Source: an uncultured Clostridia bacterium (GTDB taxonomy: Bacteria; Bacillota; Clostridia; Christensenellales; UBA1242). Taken from it: DNA of 61,063 nt. This document shows, piece by piece, positions 9,158 through 19,474 of this stretch (its first letter is position 1; the number at the start of each line of letters is the position of its first letter). The stretch spans positions 1 through 61,063 of the forward strand of contig CALCWV010000075.1 in NCBI GenBank assembly GCA_937907645.1, read 5' to 3'. The notes beneath the pieces were generated by a model. The model saw only the letters and a program-made list of their open reading frames with translations, made no database searches and was not told where the DNA came from. Made by a program: the position numbers and the translations under genes.

Positions 9158-12100
9158 TTATGCCATTCTAAGTGTCTTTTCGAAAACAAGTGTTGACAAT
9201 CCATTGATATTATTGTCGTTATCGTATGGAGTTGTCCAAGGATTAAGAGAAACTTTAGACTCTTCAATTCTATAATAATCGTCGCCACTCTTTATATAGT
9301 AGTACTTATTTGCTTCGTCATAGTAGACATCTTCATATGTGCCTGCATTTAGAGAGCCTTTAACTGGTTTATCCTTTCCCTCTTCTTTCTGAGTTTGTCC
9401 AACAAATTTACCATCTACAAGTGAATATTTTTGAATATCTTTAATATCATTTTCCAATGTGACAGAACTACTTACATTTTTAGCAAAAGTATAGTAAAGG
9501 TCCTCTGAAGGGTCTATTCTTTGCTCTTGTGTAGTAGTCTTGCCCTTATTGTACCAGTTGCAAACGCTCCAGCCAAGTTCATTTTGATTTAAAGTAAGTG
9601 ATACACCACTTTCTGCTGGGTCAGCTCTAACCATAAGAAGGGTTGTTGGGCTTCCATTAGCTGGATTTAGTACATTTTCATAAGTTGTAGGAATAAAGTT
9701 CAAGACATTTGCGGTCTTCTTATCTGTTACTGAATTTCGGTCAAACAAATCACCATTTTCATTGTCGATTTTAACTCCTACGCCTTCATAGACTTTAGAA
9801 CCACTTAATCCAATTCCATTTTCTTCGTCAAATGAAGTTATCTGCGTTGTTGCTGCAGTCGTACTCTTATTTTCAATTGTAACTTCATACGTTGTAATTG
9901 TATAGATATTCTCAAGCTCTATTCTATAGGTTACTGCATTTTCTCCTTCACCTTTAGTTGAGCCTATGATAGCTCCAACGTTTACTGAAATTCCTACTGA
10001 ATATGAGAATGCATTCACGTAAACCTTAGCAAGTGAGTACGCATTAGTAATTTTTACACTGCCTGCGTTACGTCCAACAAAGCCTCCTACATACACTTCT
10101 GCAAGCATCCCTTCAACTTTAAGGTCATGTTTGTAAACTGCTATATTGCTCATTTCAACATTAGTGTTTGTGTATCCAACGATTCCTCCAAGATAATTTC
10201 TTGAAGAGATATCACCGTCCATAACAATTCTCTCTAAAGTCGTTAGTGATGTTTCTGTTGCGCTCGAGTATCCGATAATTCCTCCGACATAGTCAACAGT
10301 GTTGGTCAAGCTAACGTTTTCAATTTCAAAAGATTGTCCCATGTAAACATCTGAAAGAAACCCTTTGATCATGAATCCTACGATTCCACCAACACCTTTT
10401 GGAATATATGTTTGAACAGAGAACACATTTGATTGAGAGCCACTTCCCGTTACAACGATATCGCTGAGGTTTCCTGCGTTTTCACCTACGACAAGCCCAC
10501 CAAAGCTGTACGCTTTTATAAGCATGTTTTCGTTTACGTTAACTGTTACAGTTTTTACATCTACGCTCTTTGATAATCCGCCAAATGCAAAGCCAGCTCT
10601 ATCCGCAATTGCATAAGCACTTGTGCTGTAAACTTGAACGTCTTGAATTTTTATTTGATCAGATGTTGCGAATGCGTATCCAACTGCATTCCCTGCATAA
10701 GATACACTACTGATATTTGATCCATTGTAAATTCCTGTTGTGATAGATGCTCTTGCACTTTCTGAAGGAATAAATGTTGATTTAGCCCCAACTGTAGTTG
10801 TTATGTTCTTTACATAACCTTTATTTTTAACAAGCCCAACTACACCACCAACAATGTTCTTTCCTGAAACAATAACTGTTGATGTATCCTGTCCTGCGTT
10901 GTCTGTTAGACTGCTCTTCACAGCAACGTTTTCAATTGTTGCGTTTTCAACCGTTCCAACAAGTGACCCAACAATAGGAACATTTGGGAAGTTAACAATC
11001 TCTGGAACAAGCGTTAAATTCATGATTCCAGCGTGTTGAGGTCTATTTGCACTTGGAGATGTTGAAGTCTTGATACTTCCAATAAGTCCAGCGCTGCTTG
11101 CCGCCTTTCCTGATGTGATATCTGCACTTGTAAGACTCATTCCATTTCCTTCAATAATTCCATAGAAGTCTGTCTTGTATGATGTGATATCTACGTCATT
11201 AAGGTCAATATCTTTTATTATTCTGAAGTATCCATCTCTGCCTAAACTCATATAATTTAGGAATGTGTCGGCTGATGTAACAAGATATGGATTCAACATT
11301 GTTCCCGGTTGTGGAACGTCTTCTTCATATCTATATTTGTATGTTGTTTTTCCGTTCTCTTCTTCTTTGCCATCTTCGACTCTGATTGAACTTGCGATTA
11401 TATTTGCTGTTACAAGCTCCAATCTTCCTTCAGCAAGAGTGACATCGTTGAATGGATATTGAATATTTTGTACCCACATCCAAACGTTATTGTAATTGTC
11501 GCCATATGCATAGCTTTCAAAGTTTGCTCTGTTGCCAAATTCATCTATTTTTAACTGATTAACACCTTTGACAACTAATGGGTGCAATGATTGGTTAATG
11601 CCATCATCTTTCAAATAGTAGCAATTCTTGAAAGTTCCCGTTCCTTGCCCTTCAATGCTTGTTTCTGCAACGAAGTAGTAGTTTGTCTGCTTGTTGCTGT
11701 CCAAGATTGATGTGGAGAAACAGTTTGTTACTGTTCCTGAGTTCTTGTAAATAAATCCTGAGCTACTTGACTTAGTTGAGATAGGAATATTTGAGTATGA
11801 GTCGCGAACCACACCTCTGTTTGTATGAACAGCTCCAGCTACTTGAACGTTGGAAATAAGCTCGCTTCCGTCAGCTGCGTCAGAGTAAATTCTTGTGTTT
11901 ACGACTACCCCTGAGCAATATGATGTCATGATAACACCGTTTTCGCTGTTCATGTTTACGAGCCCAGCTGTGTTAAAGTTTGTGTTTTGCTCAGTTATAT
12001 TCTCCAGTTTTCCATCTTTGAAATATGAGCTTGCAATTAGCTTAGTGTTTTGTCCAACAAGTCCTGCAAGTGACGCTCCGTTTGTTCTAATAGAAGCTGT

Positions 12101-15100
12101 TACCTGTGAATTTGTAATTGTTCCTGCGTTTGACCCCACAATTCCAGCTACATATGAGCTAGCATTTGTGTTTGAGTTAACAAATGTGAGATTTCCGGAA
12201 ACATTAGCGTTTGTGATTGTTCCTGAGTTTCTTGAGGCAACACCACCGAATATAACTGCGTCTGTTGACGAAGACACAATGTTTACTGGTTGCTCATCAC
12301 TTCCAAATACCACTTTTAAGTTCTTGATAATTGAATCTTGGCTTACTTCCGAGAAGATTCCAAGTTCGCTGTCAGCGAGATTGTATGTTCCCCCACTAAA
12401 TATGATGTTCTTTCCATTTCCGTCAAGTGAAGCAAATATTCCGTTGATTGCTCTGTAATCTTCTGGAGTGATAGTAATATCATTGATGAGGATGTAGTGA
12501 GCGTTTGCCCCCATTGACTTCAAGTTGTCGTAGTTAGTGATTGGGTTTGGAGTATCCTCTGCTCCCATGATGTATGTTGCGAAAGTAAACTCTGAAAGAA
12601 GATTCTGCTTTTTTCCTTCTTGATAATCAATTATAGAATAAGTTCCGTCTTCTTCATCTCTTTGATACCCAGCTTTATATGTAAATGAGTAAATCTTGTT
12701 CACATTTGGATCATGCTCAATCTTAACGCTGTATTCTAAATCTCTGAAGTCAAAATATTTGTTTGATATTCTTCCATTCTTTATTTCAATCTTAGTAAAC
12801 TTTGTGTTATCTGAATCCTTTTGATTCCAGTCAACGACTTCGTTTTCATCGTTTTTGAAGTAAACTGTCCATTTCCCGTCCGATGTAGCATTCTGCATGA
12901 ATTCTTTGATCTTATTTAAAACATCTCCATTTGATGAATCGTATTCCAAATATTTTTCAAGGTCAATTGAAAGTTCATTATTTCCACTGATCGCAACCGG
13001 AATTATTCCATCTTGATAATTCTTAACAATGTCTGCTGGAATAAATTCATTCCCATAAGCATCCTTTGTGTTGAAGATATATTCCATAATCTTGACGTTC
13101 GAACTTGATGAAGCTGAAATAACTTTTCCGTCAACATCTGTTCTTGATCCGCTAACGATAAGTTGGAATGTTCCTTCGTTGGCATAATCAATTTCTCTGC
13201 TGATAACCTTGAGATAGTATTTTCCGTTTTCGACTTCAATCTGAGCTAAGCTTGGATTGCTTGTCGTAACTTGAACAGAGCTTTCCTCAAAGCCATTGTT
13301 CACTACTGTAAGGCCATATCTTAATCCTTTAGCGATATAATACTTCTGATCTTCAAGAGTTTTGTCATCGATTGACACATAAATTGTATATTGTGTGTTA
13401 ATTTTATATGTCAAACTCTCAGCATATATCTCGTTTTCGTTGTTTCCAATGAGTCTTACGTTGAGTCTAATATTAGATCCGTCTTTTAAGAATCTTGTGT
13501 ATCCGAACATATATCTAATAAAGAATTGTCCGTCAAAGTTCGAGTTCACTGTAACTAGTTTTTCTTTGCTAATTGAAATGCCTTTTGATGTGTAAATTGC
13601 ACCTGGAACGTTTTTAAAAGCTGCACCATCTTGATACAATATTTCGAATGAACCTGACGTTGAATCATATGCATAATTGCCGTCGGCGTTCTCAATTATA
13701 AATGTCTTAAAGTCTACATCGGCTGGAGCTAATGTCACAGAAATCATTCCATATTGAGAAGGTACAATTTTTTGAGAAGCAATTCTCTCGTTTTGATCTG
13801 CATAGTTTTCAAAGATAACCCCGTCCAGCGACTGATCATCGAGGATTAAAGTAATTTCTTTGTATGCAACATCTGAGTTGCTGCCAGCATAGAATCTAAT
13901 CTTATAAGTTCCGAAAATGTTCTTGGAATATCTGTTTTTATATTCATCCGAACTCTTGTTAATCTTGATTTCCACATTTTTAACAAGAGAATTGCTTATA
14001 GGTGTTATTGTCACAGTGAATAGTTTTTCTGCATTTTCCTGAATATAATCTTCACCTGTAATTGTGTAAAGCAAATTTTCACTCTCGTCATCTGACTCTA
14101 TCGTGATTGTGTCACTTTGAGTTGATCCGCTGTTGATAATGTATGTGTCATACAATGATTTAACTGATTTTGCTCCCTCATAATATTTAAGAGTTAGCTC
14201 GCATGAGTTCGTGTAATTATAACTATATTCCACGCCATCAACTTTTACCAAAAGACTAGATGAAAGTGTTAATTTGTCGGAAGTATCCTTTTTAATTACG
14301 GTCCCAGTTTTACTGATTGTAATTAAATTGCTTGAAATGTCATAAGCTGCATGCTGTGCAAACGTAGTGTCATTTGCTGGAACTATGCTTGTCTTTATTT
14401 CCTCATTTGGAGCAAGCTGGATAGTCATGTTATCAACATAGATTTCGCCGTCCTTTGTGATATCAAAATTGCTTGTCGTATTTAATTCTGTTGATTTTGT
14501 TCTATAGCTTGGTGAAACATTGATAATTAAGTTGTTGTCCGCAACTAAATTTGCAGATGCCACACTTCCCCATCTCACATCACCATATGAGAAGAATGAT
14601 GTGTTTTCCATTACATTATGATTGTAGAAATTCATTATGTAAAGGTAGATGTCCTGTGATTCTCTAGCATTAAGAGAATTATATATTTTTAATTTTGCCA
14701 CGCCTGTTCCACGGATAATAAGATTGTTCATATTGTCCACTGAAACAAGACTGCTTTCTGATTTAATTGTTATATCATTGCTTGTGATTTTGAAAGGTCT
14801 AAGTTTGCTGTCAACGCTAATTGTGTTGAACTTTGCATCCAAAATCTTTTGTGCATTTTGAAGGTTTGCTGAGGTATATTGTCCATTCTCATCCAAATAT
14901 TTCTCAGCTTTGAAGTAGTAAGCTGTAAACATCTTTGGTGCGGTTTCCCCTTCTCCCACTTTCAACTCAACAGACATATCTCCTGTTTTGATTTCAACGA
15001 CTGATGTTGTGTTTCCATCAAACCAATATTGTGCATATTTAAGTTTTAAGGTTGGACTAAATTCTAAGTAGCTTCCATAATGGTCGTCTAATAATCCAGA

Positions 15101-18100
15101 GAACATAAACTCTTCTCCCGATTCAACTTCTACATGCTTTCTTGTTGAATATGATTTGAAAGTAATTCCGTCGCTTACTAATGATTCACTTTTTGCTGTG
15201 TTATTAAATGCGATGAAACTTAATTTTTTATCATTGTCGCTTTCAAAGGTAAAATCTTTTGACTCTGTATATCTTACAACCATTGAAGCTTCGTCGTTCA
15301 AGCTCTCGCCGTCGTCAATTTCTTCGATATCGAGATAAGCTACTTTTTGAAGTTTATCAGCATACGCTAAAACTGCTCCAACCTTATAACCTGAAGCGAA
15401 AGTCCTAACTTTAAAGTTCTGTAAACTACACTCTTCTCCGTCGGTTGAGGATTTCAAAGCCCCAACAATTCCTCCCACATAAGAAGATGAAATGTTAGAA
15501 TGAACTCTTCCACTAACAATTGTTTTTGAAGTTCCGTCGGCTGTGCCAAGGATGTTATTTGTAGACATTCCGACAACAGCTCCTGCATAAACAGTTTTAT
15601 TATAATTTTCTATTGATGAAATTAGTGAAATGTTAGCATATACTAAGTTTCCAAGTAGTCCACTAAGCTGGATTTTCTCACTTTGATCCTCAATCACGCC
15701 TTCATTTTTTCCTGCAAGGCCACCGACATAAATAGCTGTGTTGATCTCTGAAGTTATAAGGAGTTGTCCTTCCATAACAACAGGAATATTTGTCTTCTTT
15801 GTTATATTTGCTTTGTTTAATCCGGCAATTGCTCCGATATATACATCCCCAGTTGTTTTTACTGTAACTCTTGATTGTTGCAAACAAACTGATATGTTAT
15901 TGAGCTCCGCATAGTTTTCACCCGCTAAAAGTCCAATGTATGTTTCGTTTGTGTCCCCCGTTTGGGCCTCGATTGAGCCCTCGAAGATGATATTTTCAAT
16001 TTTAGCTGTTTCACCTAGAATTGCGAATAAACCGTAATAAGCACGTTGTTCAATTACTGTCCCGCTCGTAATCTTAATTCCAGAAATTTTTGCATCTCCT
16101 TCACCTACGATTGAGCCTTCAAACTTACCACCATTTGCTGTGAATGGGAAACGCCCTGCATATGCGGACATATCAATAAGGCTTGTGATCCTATAGTGTG
16201 ACTTCATTGCGGAATCTGAATTTCCAATTGCAAGCACATCTTCTGGTGTTTCCAATTGATATGGATTTTTTTCTGTTCCGCTTTGATATGTAACTTTAAA
16301 ACTCTTAAATCTTGCGCCATCCTTGATTTTCCCATTTGAAACCCATTCTTTTGCGCAGATATATATTGTGCTCTCTGAACTATAATCGTCCTCGCTATCC
16401 AAAACGCCTGAATCAAGTCTAATAGTTACAAGCCATGTCCCGTCTTTAATTTTTTCCTTTACAGGAGTCAAAATTAATGCTCGTTTAGATCCGTCTTTAT
16501 TTTCAATTACAAAGTCGATATCCAAAACAGTGGCACTAAGTGGTGCAGCATTAACTACAAAGCTCTTTTCCATATTATTCTTTGTAAATGAGAACTCTGT
16601 TCCTGACAAAGAAACGTTTACTTGATCTACTGATGTAAATGATTTAATTTCGACGTTAACTGCAAATGCTTTTGTGAGTCCATATTGTCTAATCGTTGCA
16701 TATAGTGTGAAATTGGAATTTGACGCAGTTGGAAGTGCTGCTATTGTCAATGTTCTTGTGTTGAATTGTACAAGTCTATCTATTGTATAAGTTTCACCAT
16801 AAACCATTGTCGAAACTTTTCTGTTCCTGCTGTCATAGATATCTTTGTCTGCTGTCCAATAAACATAAGCATCATTGAATGTTGTTTCATAATATGTTTG
16901 ATTTTCATAAGAGTAGAAATTGAATGCATTTGAGCTTTTAACTTCATAATTGAAAGTCTTTGTTGAAAGGTCTGTGGAAACATCATCTCCTGTGAAAAGA
17001 GTAATTGAGTTTGCAAGTCTTCTGTCAGAGTAAACACTGAACTCCTCAGCAAGCTTGTAGGATTCAATTGTAAGTCTTACTTCCTTTGTTAAATCTTTTA
17101 AAGTAAAGTCTTCAACCTTATATCCGATAATACTGAAATTCACAATCGTTTTTCCATTTGAATTTGTTGTGATTTCATATACTCCTCTGTCGTCTGTTTC
17201 TTTGATAGTTGAAATTGTTCCGTTGGCTGAGAAGCTTATTTCTTTTATAACATCTATTCCATTGTTTGAAGATATCTTAATTCCTGCCTTTTCTCCAAAA
17301 GCATTTTCTTCATATGGATTTCTTATTATGATTGTTGCGTTCTCATCATCGCCTACTGCATTTTGCGTTTTTGTGAAGCTATAAACACTTGTGTTTGCCC
17401 CTTCTCTATTGATATATAAATTATCAAAAGTTTCAACGACTCTTATTGTTGCATTAATTGTTCTTCCGTTGTCTAAACGGATTTCGAATGTGTCGTTCCC
17501 AACTGCGACTGGAGAAATCTTTAATTGCAAGTAACTCTTTTCTCCATCGACCCTCTGTCCAACATATTGAACGCGGGCAACACCTGTGTTTTGCAGAGAT
17601 GTAACTGTTGCTCTTTCAAACACGTGGTCAGCATAAATTCCTTCAAACATAGCATCTCCACCTGTGGTTGAAACGTAAATTCCATAGGACTGATTTGTAG
17701 AGCTATAATTATATTCTTCTTGAGTGAAATTGAGCTCTGTAGCACCTGGCTCAATTGTATATCTGATGCTATATGTTATTTTATCGCTATCATCTCTATC
17801 AAAAGGACTGTTTAATATGAGTGCAATTGTTCCATCGTCTGCAGCTGCTCCCGACTTTCCTCTAACCTGAATAGGCTTTGTTAAATCTGTGATTGAGTTA
17901 CCAGATGATAAAATTGAATTTCCCTGTCTAACATCAATATTTTCTGGGAATGTCAAAGTGCAGTCTGTGTAAGATGAATCCTCAGCATATACTGAGATTT
18001 TTAAATTTTTCCATCCATAATCCCCAACATTGTAGTTGTAGAATTTATAGTTGTTTCCTGAGTCTGTTTCTTCAAGCTCGTTGACTTTGATTGTTTTTGG

Positions 18101-19303
18101 CTTTACATAAATTTCAACGTTGAAATCTTTAGTAGCTGATACAGATTCGTCATCAGTTCCAAAGAAGTTGTTATAATATAAATTAAATTTTACTTTTGCA
18201 GAACCCCTCTTTGCGATCTTGCTTCTAATCGTATAAAAATACTCTTTATAATCTTTTCCACTTTCATTCCTAACATCGTCTAATGCAATTGAAATTTTGG
18301 AAATGTCTTCCGTGCTAATTTCATAGTCAAAGCAGTATTGTGTATCTTCAGATTTTGGAACTTTCACAATAATTTGTGAATAAGTTCTATCCTCTGTTGA
18401 ATATGTAACAAGACTTGCGCCTGTGATTTGTCCTCCTGCGAGAGTTGTAAACTCAAAAGCGTCGTTATCTAAACCTTTAAAGGCATAGAATTTAACTGGC
18501 GAATAAAGTTTATTTGTTGTTCCATTGTCATATTCTGCAATAAAGTAGAATGACTGTGTGTCATAAACACTTTTTGAAAATGTTTTATATTCTCCGTTTT
18601 CCTTTATTTCGCTTTGTGTGAATATCAAAGAGCCTTTGTCTTCAGAAAGCCTGCAGTTTGTAAACTCTAGACATTCAAGTAGAGATTCTGCTCCGTCTTG
18701 CCCAATGAGTTTTGCTCCGTCAGCGTTATATCCCTGATCACTTAAGATACTTGATTCATTTACTGTCCCATTATTTACAAAATAGAATACCATATCTCGT
18801 TCTGTGCTGTTATTTGAGAAATTGAACATAGCAGCGCTTGGAACAAGATCTGTGTTCGGCGAAACAAATACATGTTCATCTTTTAGTGTTATTGAAGAGC
18901 TATACTCTCTAACATTTATTTTTATTTGGGCTGCCTTATTTCCGCCCTCTTTCGTTTTCGCAATAAGAGTTGCCGTTCCGCCGCTCACGCCTTCAACAAC
19001 GACCTCGGTCACACCGCTTCCCTTATATTCTGCTTGAAATTTGATTTTTGCTGTTTCTGATTCTCCAGATGAATATCCAGAATCATCAGTTGATGAGAGG
19101 AAAACCTCGCCGTCGTTTATGTAGTCTTCAACTTTGAAGCTTACTGTAACCTCCTCACCCACCTTGATATTTACTTCTTCATTTGTGCTTGGGACTATTG
19201 AAATATTGTTTGTAGTTTCTCCGCAAGATGTGACAAACACTGCCGCGGTACCTAGTAACACGGACATTGCGCTCATTAAAAGAATCTTGTTTATTTTCTT
19301 CAT
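9158..19303 (-). CDS. Giant surface lipoprotein with Ig-like and GLUG-type repeats (3,381 aa)
   Basis: The N-terminus is a lipoprotein signal peptide ending in the lipobox VTSC (Cys27), so the mature protein should be lipid-anchored on the outer face of the membrane. The first ~1,000 residues look like consecutive beta-rich, bacterial Ig-like modules. Three blocks then begin with the layout 'NPY.I.t..dl......Y.l..DIdl' (near residues 1,005, 2,250 and 2,665). Each is followed by many GLUG-type repeats (GGIVG/GLVG, then I.N), which in characterised families form parallel beta-helices. No LPXTG sorting motif or protease motif was seen. The start has a strong AAAGGGG site at 9 nt. It is a paralogue in architecture of the 6,472-residue protein at 30270-49688. 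Function (adhesion, polysaccharide binding or cell-cell contact) is inference. It occupies the position where rplL normally precedes rpoB. Confidence 0.85.
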   Translation of the reverse strand: MKKINKILLMSAMSVLLGTAAVFVTSCGETTNNISIVPSTNEEVNIKVGEEVTVSFKVEDYINDGEVFLSSTDDSGYSSGESETAKIKFQAEYKGSGVTEVVVEGVSGGTATLIAKTKEGGNKAAQIKINVREYSSSITLKDEHVFVSPNTDLVPSAAMFNFSNNSTERDMVFYFVNNGTVNESSILSDQGYNADGAKLIGQDGAESLLECLEFTNCRLSEDKGSLIFTQSEIKENGEYKTFSKSVYDTQSFYFIAEYDNGTTNKLYSPVKFYAFKGLDNDAFEFTTLAGGQITGASLVTYSTEDRTYSQIIVKVPKSEDTQYCFDYEISTEDISKISIALDDVRNESGKDYKEYFYTIRSKIAKRGSAKVKFNLYYNNFFGTDDESVSATKDFNVEIYVKPKTIKVNELEETDSGNNYKFYNYNVGDYGWKNLKISVYAEDSSYTDCTLTFPENIDVRQGNSILSSGNSITDLTKPIQVRGKSGAAADDGTIALILNSPFDRDDSDKITYSIRYTIEPGATELNFTQEEYNYSSTNQSYGIYVSTTGGDAMFEGIYADHVFERATVTSLQNTGVARVQYVGQRVDGEKSYLQLKISPVAVGNDTFEIRLDNGRTINATIRVVETFDNLYINREGANTSVYSFTKTQNAVGDDENATIIIRNPYEENAFGEKAGIKISSNNGIDVIKEISFSANGTISTIKETDDRGVYEITTNSNGKTIVNFSIIGYKVEDFTLKDLTKEVRLTIESYKLAEEFSVYSDRRLANSITLFTGDDVSTDLSTKTFNYEVKSSNAFNFYSYENQTYYETTFNDAYVYWTADKDIYDSRNRKVSTMVYGETYTIDRLVQFNTRTLTIAALPTASNSNFTLYATIRQYGLTKAFAVNVEIKSFTSVDQVNVSLSGTEFSFTKNNMEKSFVVNAAPLSATVLDIDFVIENKDGSKRALILTPVKEKIKDGTWLVTIRLDSGVLDSEDDYSSESTIYICAKEWVSNGKIKDGARFKSFKVTYQSGTEKNPYQLETPEDVLAIGNSDSAMKSHYRITSLIDMSAYAGRFPFTANGGKFEGSIVGEGDAKISGIKITSGTVIEQRAYYGLFAILGETAKIENIIFEGSIEAQTGDTNETYIGLLAGENYAELNNISVCLQQSRVTVKTTGDVYIGAIAGLNKANITKKTNIPVVMEGQLLITSEINTAIYVGGLAGKNEGVIEDQSEKIQLSGLLGNLVYANISLISSIENYNKTVYAGAVVGMSTNNILGTADGTSKTIVSGRVHSNISSSYVGGIVGALKSSTDGEECSLQNFKVRTFASGYKVGAVLAYADKLQKVAYLDIEEIDDGESLNDEASMVVRYTESKDFTFESDNDKKLSFIAFNNTAKSESLVSDGITFKSYSTRKHVEVESGEEFMFSGLLDDHYGSYLEFSPTLKLKYAQYWFDGNTTSVVEIKTGDMSVELKVGEGETAPKMFTAYYFKAEKYLDENGQYTSANLQNAQKILDAKFNTISVDSKLRPFKITSNDITIKSESSLVSVDNMNNLIIRGTGVAKLKIYNSLNARESQDIYLYIMNFYNHNVMENTSFFSYGDVRWGSVASANLVADNNLIINVSPSYRTKSTELNTTSNFDITKDGEIYVDNMTIQLAPNEEIKTSIVPANDTTFAQHAAYDISSNLITISKTGTVIKKDTSDKLTLSSSLLVKVDGVEYSYNYTNSCELTLKYYEGAKSVKSLYDTYIINSGSTQSDTITIESDDESENLLYTITGEDYIQENAEKLFTVTITPISNSLVKNVEIKINKSSDEYKNRYSKNIFGTYKIRFYAGSNSDVAYKEITLILDDQSLDGVIFENYADQNERIASQKIVPSQYGMISVTLAPADVDFKTFIIENADGNYAYDSTSGSFEILYQDGAAFKNVPGAIYTSKGISISKEKLVTVNSNFDGQFFIRYMFGYTRFLKDGSNIRLNVRLIGNNENEIYAESLTYKINTQYTIYVSIDDKTLEDQKYYIAKGLRYGLTVVNNGFEESSVQVTTSNPSLAQIEVENGKYYLKVISREIDYANEGTFQLIVSGSRTDVDGKVISASSSSNVKIMEYIFNTKDAYGNEFIPADIVKNYQDGIIPVAISGNNELSIDLEKYLEYDSSNGDVLNKIKEFMQNATSDGKWTVYFKNDENEVVDWNQKDSDNTKFTKIEIKNGRISNKYFDFRDLEYSVKIEHDPNVNKIYSFTYKAGYQRDEEDGTYSIIDYQEGKKQNLLSEFTFATYIMGAEDTPNPITNYDNLKSMGANAHYILINDITITPEDYRAINGIFASLDGNGKNIIFSGGTYNLADSELGIFSEVSQDSIIKNLKVVFGSDEQPVNIVSSSTDAVIFGGVASRNSGTITNANVSGNLTFVNSNTNASSYVAGIVGSNAGTITNSQVTASIRTNGASLAGLVGQNTKLIASSYFKDGKLENITEQNTNFNTAGLVNMNSENGVIMTSYCSGVVVNTRIYSDAADGSELISNVQVAGAVHTNRGVVRDSYSNIPISTKSSSSGFIYKNSGTVTNCFSTSILDSNKQTNYYFVAETSIEGQGTGTFKNCYYLKDDGINQSLHPLVVKGVNQLKIDEFGNRANFESYAYGDNYNNVWMWVQNIQYPFNDVTLAEGRLELVTANIIASSIRVEDGKEEENGKTTYKYRYEEDVPQPGTMLNPYLVTSADTFLNYMSLGRDGYFRIIKDIDLNDVDITSYKTDFYGIIEGNGMSLTSADITSGKAASSAGLIGSIKTSTSPSANRPQHAGIMNLTLVPEIVNFPNVPIVGSLVGTVENATIENVAVKSSLTDNAGQDTSTVIVSGKNIVGGVVGLVKNKGYVKNITTTVGAKSTFIPSESARASITTGIYNGSNISSVSYAGNAVGYAFATSDQIKIQDVQVYSTSAYAIADRAGFAFGGLSKSVDVKTVTVNVNENMLIKAYSFGGLVVGENAGNLSDIVVTGSGSQSNVFSVQTYIPKGVGGIVGFMIKGFLSDVYMGQSFEIENVSLTNTVDYVGGIIGYSSATETSLTTLERIVMDGDISSRNYLGGIVGYTNTNVEMSNIAVYKHDLKVEGMLAEVYVGGFVGRNAGSVKITNAYSLAKVYVNAFSYSVGISVNVGAIIGSTKGEGENAVTYRIELENIYTITTYEVTIENKSTTAATTQITSFDEENGIGLSGSKVYEGVGVKIDNENGDLFDRNSVTDKKTANVLNFIPTTYENVLNPANGSPTTLLMVRADPAESGVSLTLNQNELGWSVCNWYNKGKTTTQEQRIDPSEDLYYTFAKNVSSSVTLENDIKDIQKYSLVDGKFVGQTQKEEGKDKPVKGSLNAGTYEDVYYDEANKYYYIKSGDDYYRIEESKVSLNPWTTPYDNDNNINGLSTLVFEKTLRMA

Positions 19304-19362
19304 ATTTCTTCCCCTTTACATCATCAAAAGTCTTGTCTGAATGCACCGAAGTTTATTCAATC

Positions 19363-19376
19363 AAAACAGCTGTTTT
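19363..19376. promoter_or_regulatory. 14-bp perfect palindrome upstream of the 3,381-aa lipoprotein gene
   Basis: AAAACAGCTGTTTT is a perfect palindrome lying 60 nt before the start codon, in a 171-bp spacer without a clear sigma-A promoter. It could be an operator; no regulator is identifiable. Confidence 0.3.
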
Positions 19377-19403
19377 TTTTCAAACGGTGACGCCTCAATA
19401 AAT

Positions 19404-19467
19404 ACTATGTATGTTATATTAAGCAACTTAAATTCTAGGCAAAATGCACAATATAACATCACATAGT
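19404..19467. repeat. 17-bp inverted repeat downstream of the VirB4-like gene
   Basis: Left arm ACTATGTATGTTATATT (19404-19420) and right arm AATATAACATCACATAGT (19450-19467) are complementary except for one bulged C, around a 29-nt loop. It starts 8 nt after the VirB4-like stop codon. There is no U tract, so it is not a classical terminator; mRNA stabilisation or a protein binding site are alternatives. Confidence 0.7.
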
Positions 19468-19474
19468 TTCTATC

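Noticed and set aside
11895..12458. Plus-strand 187-codon open frame inside the 3,381-aa lipoprotein gene
   Set aside because: It is a shadow frame caused by codon bias and repeated motifs on the minus strand. It has no ribosome site and no family resemblance.
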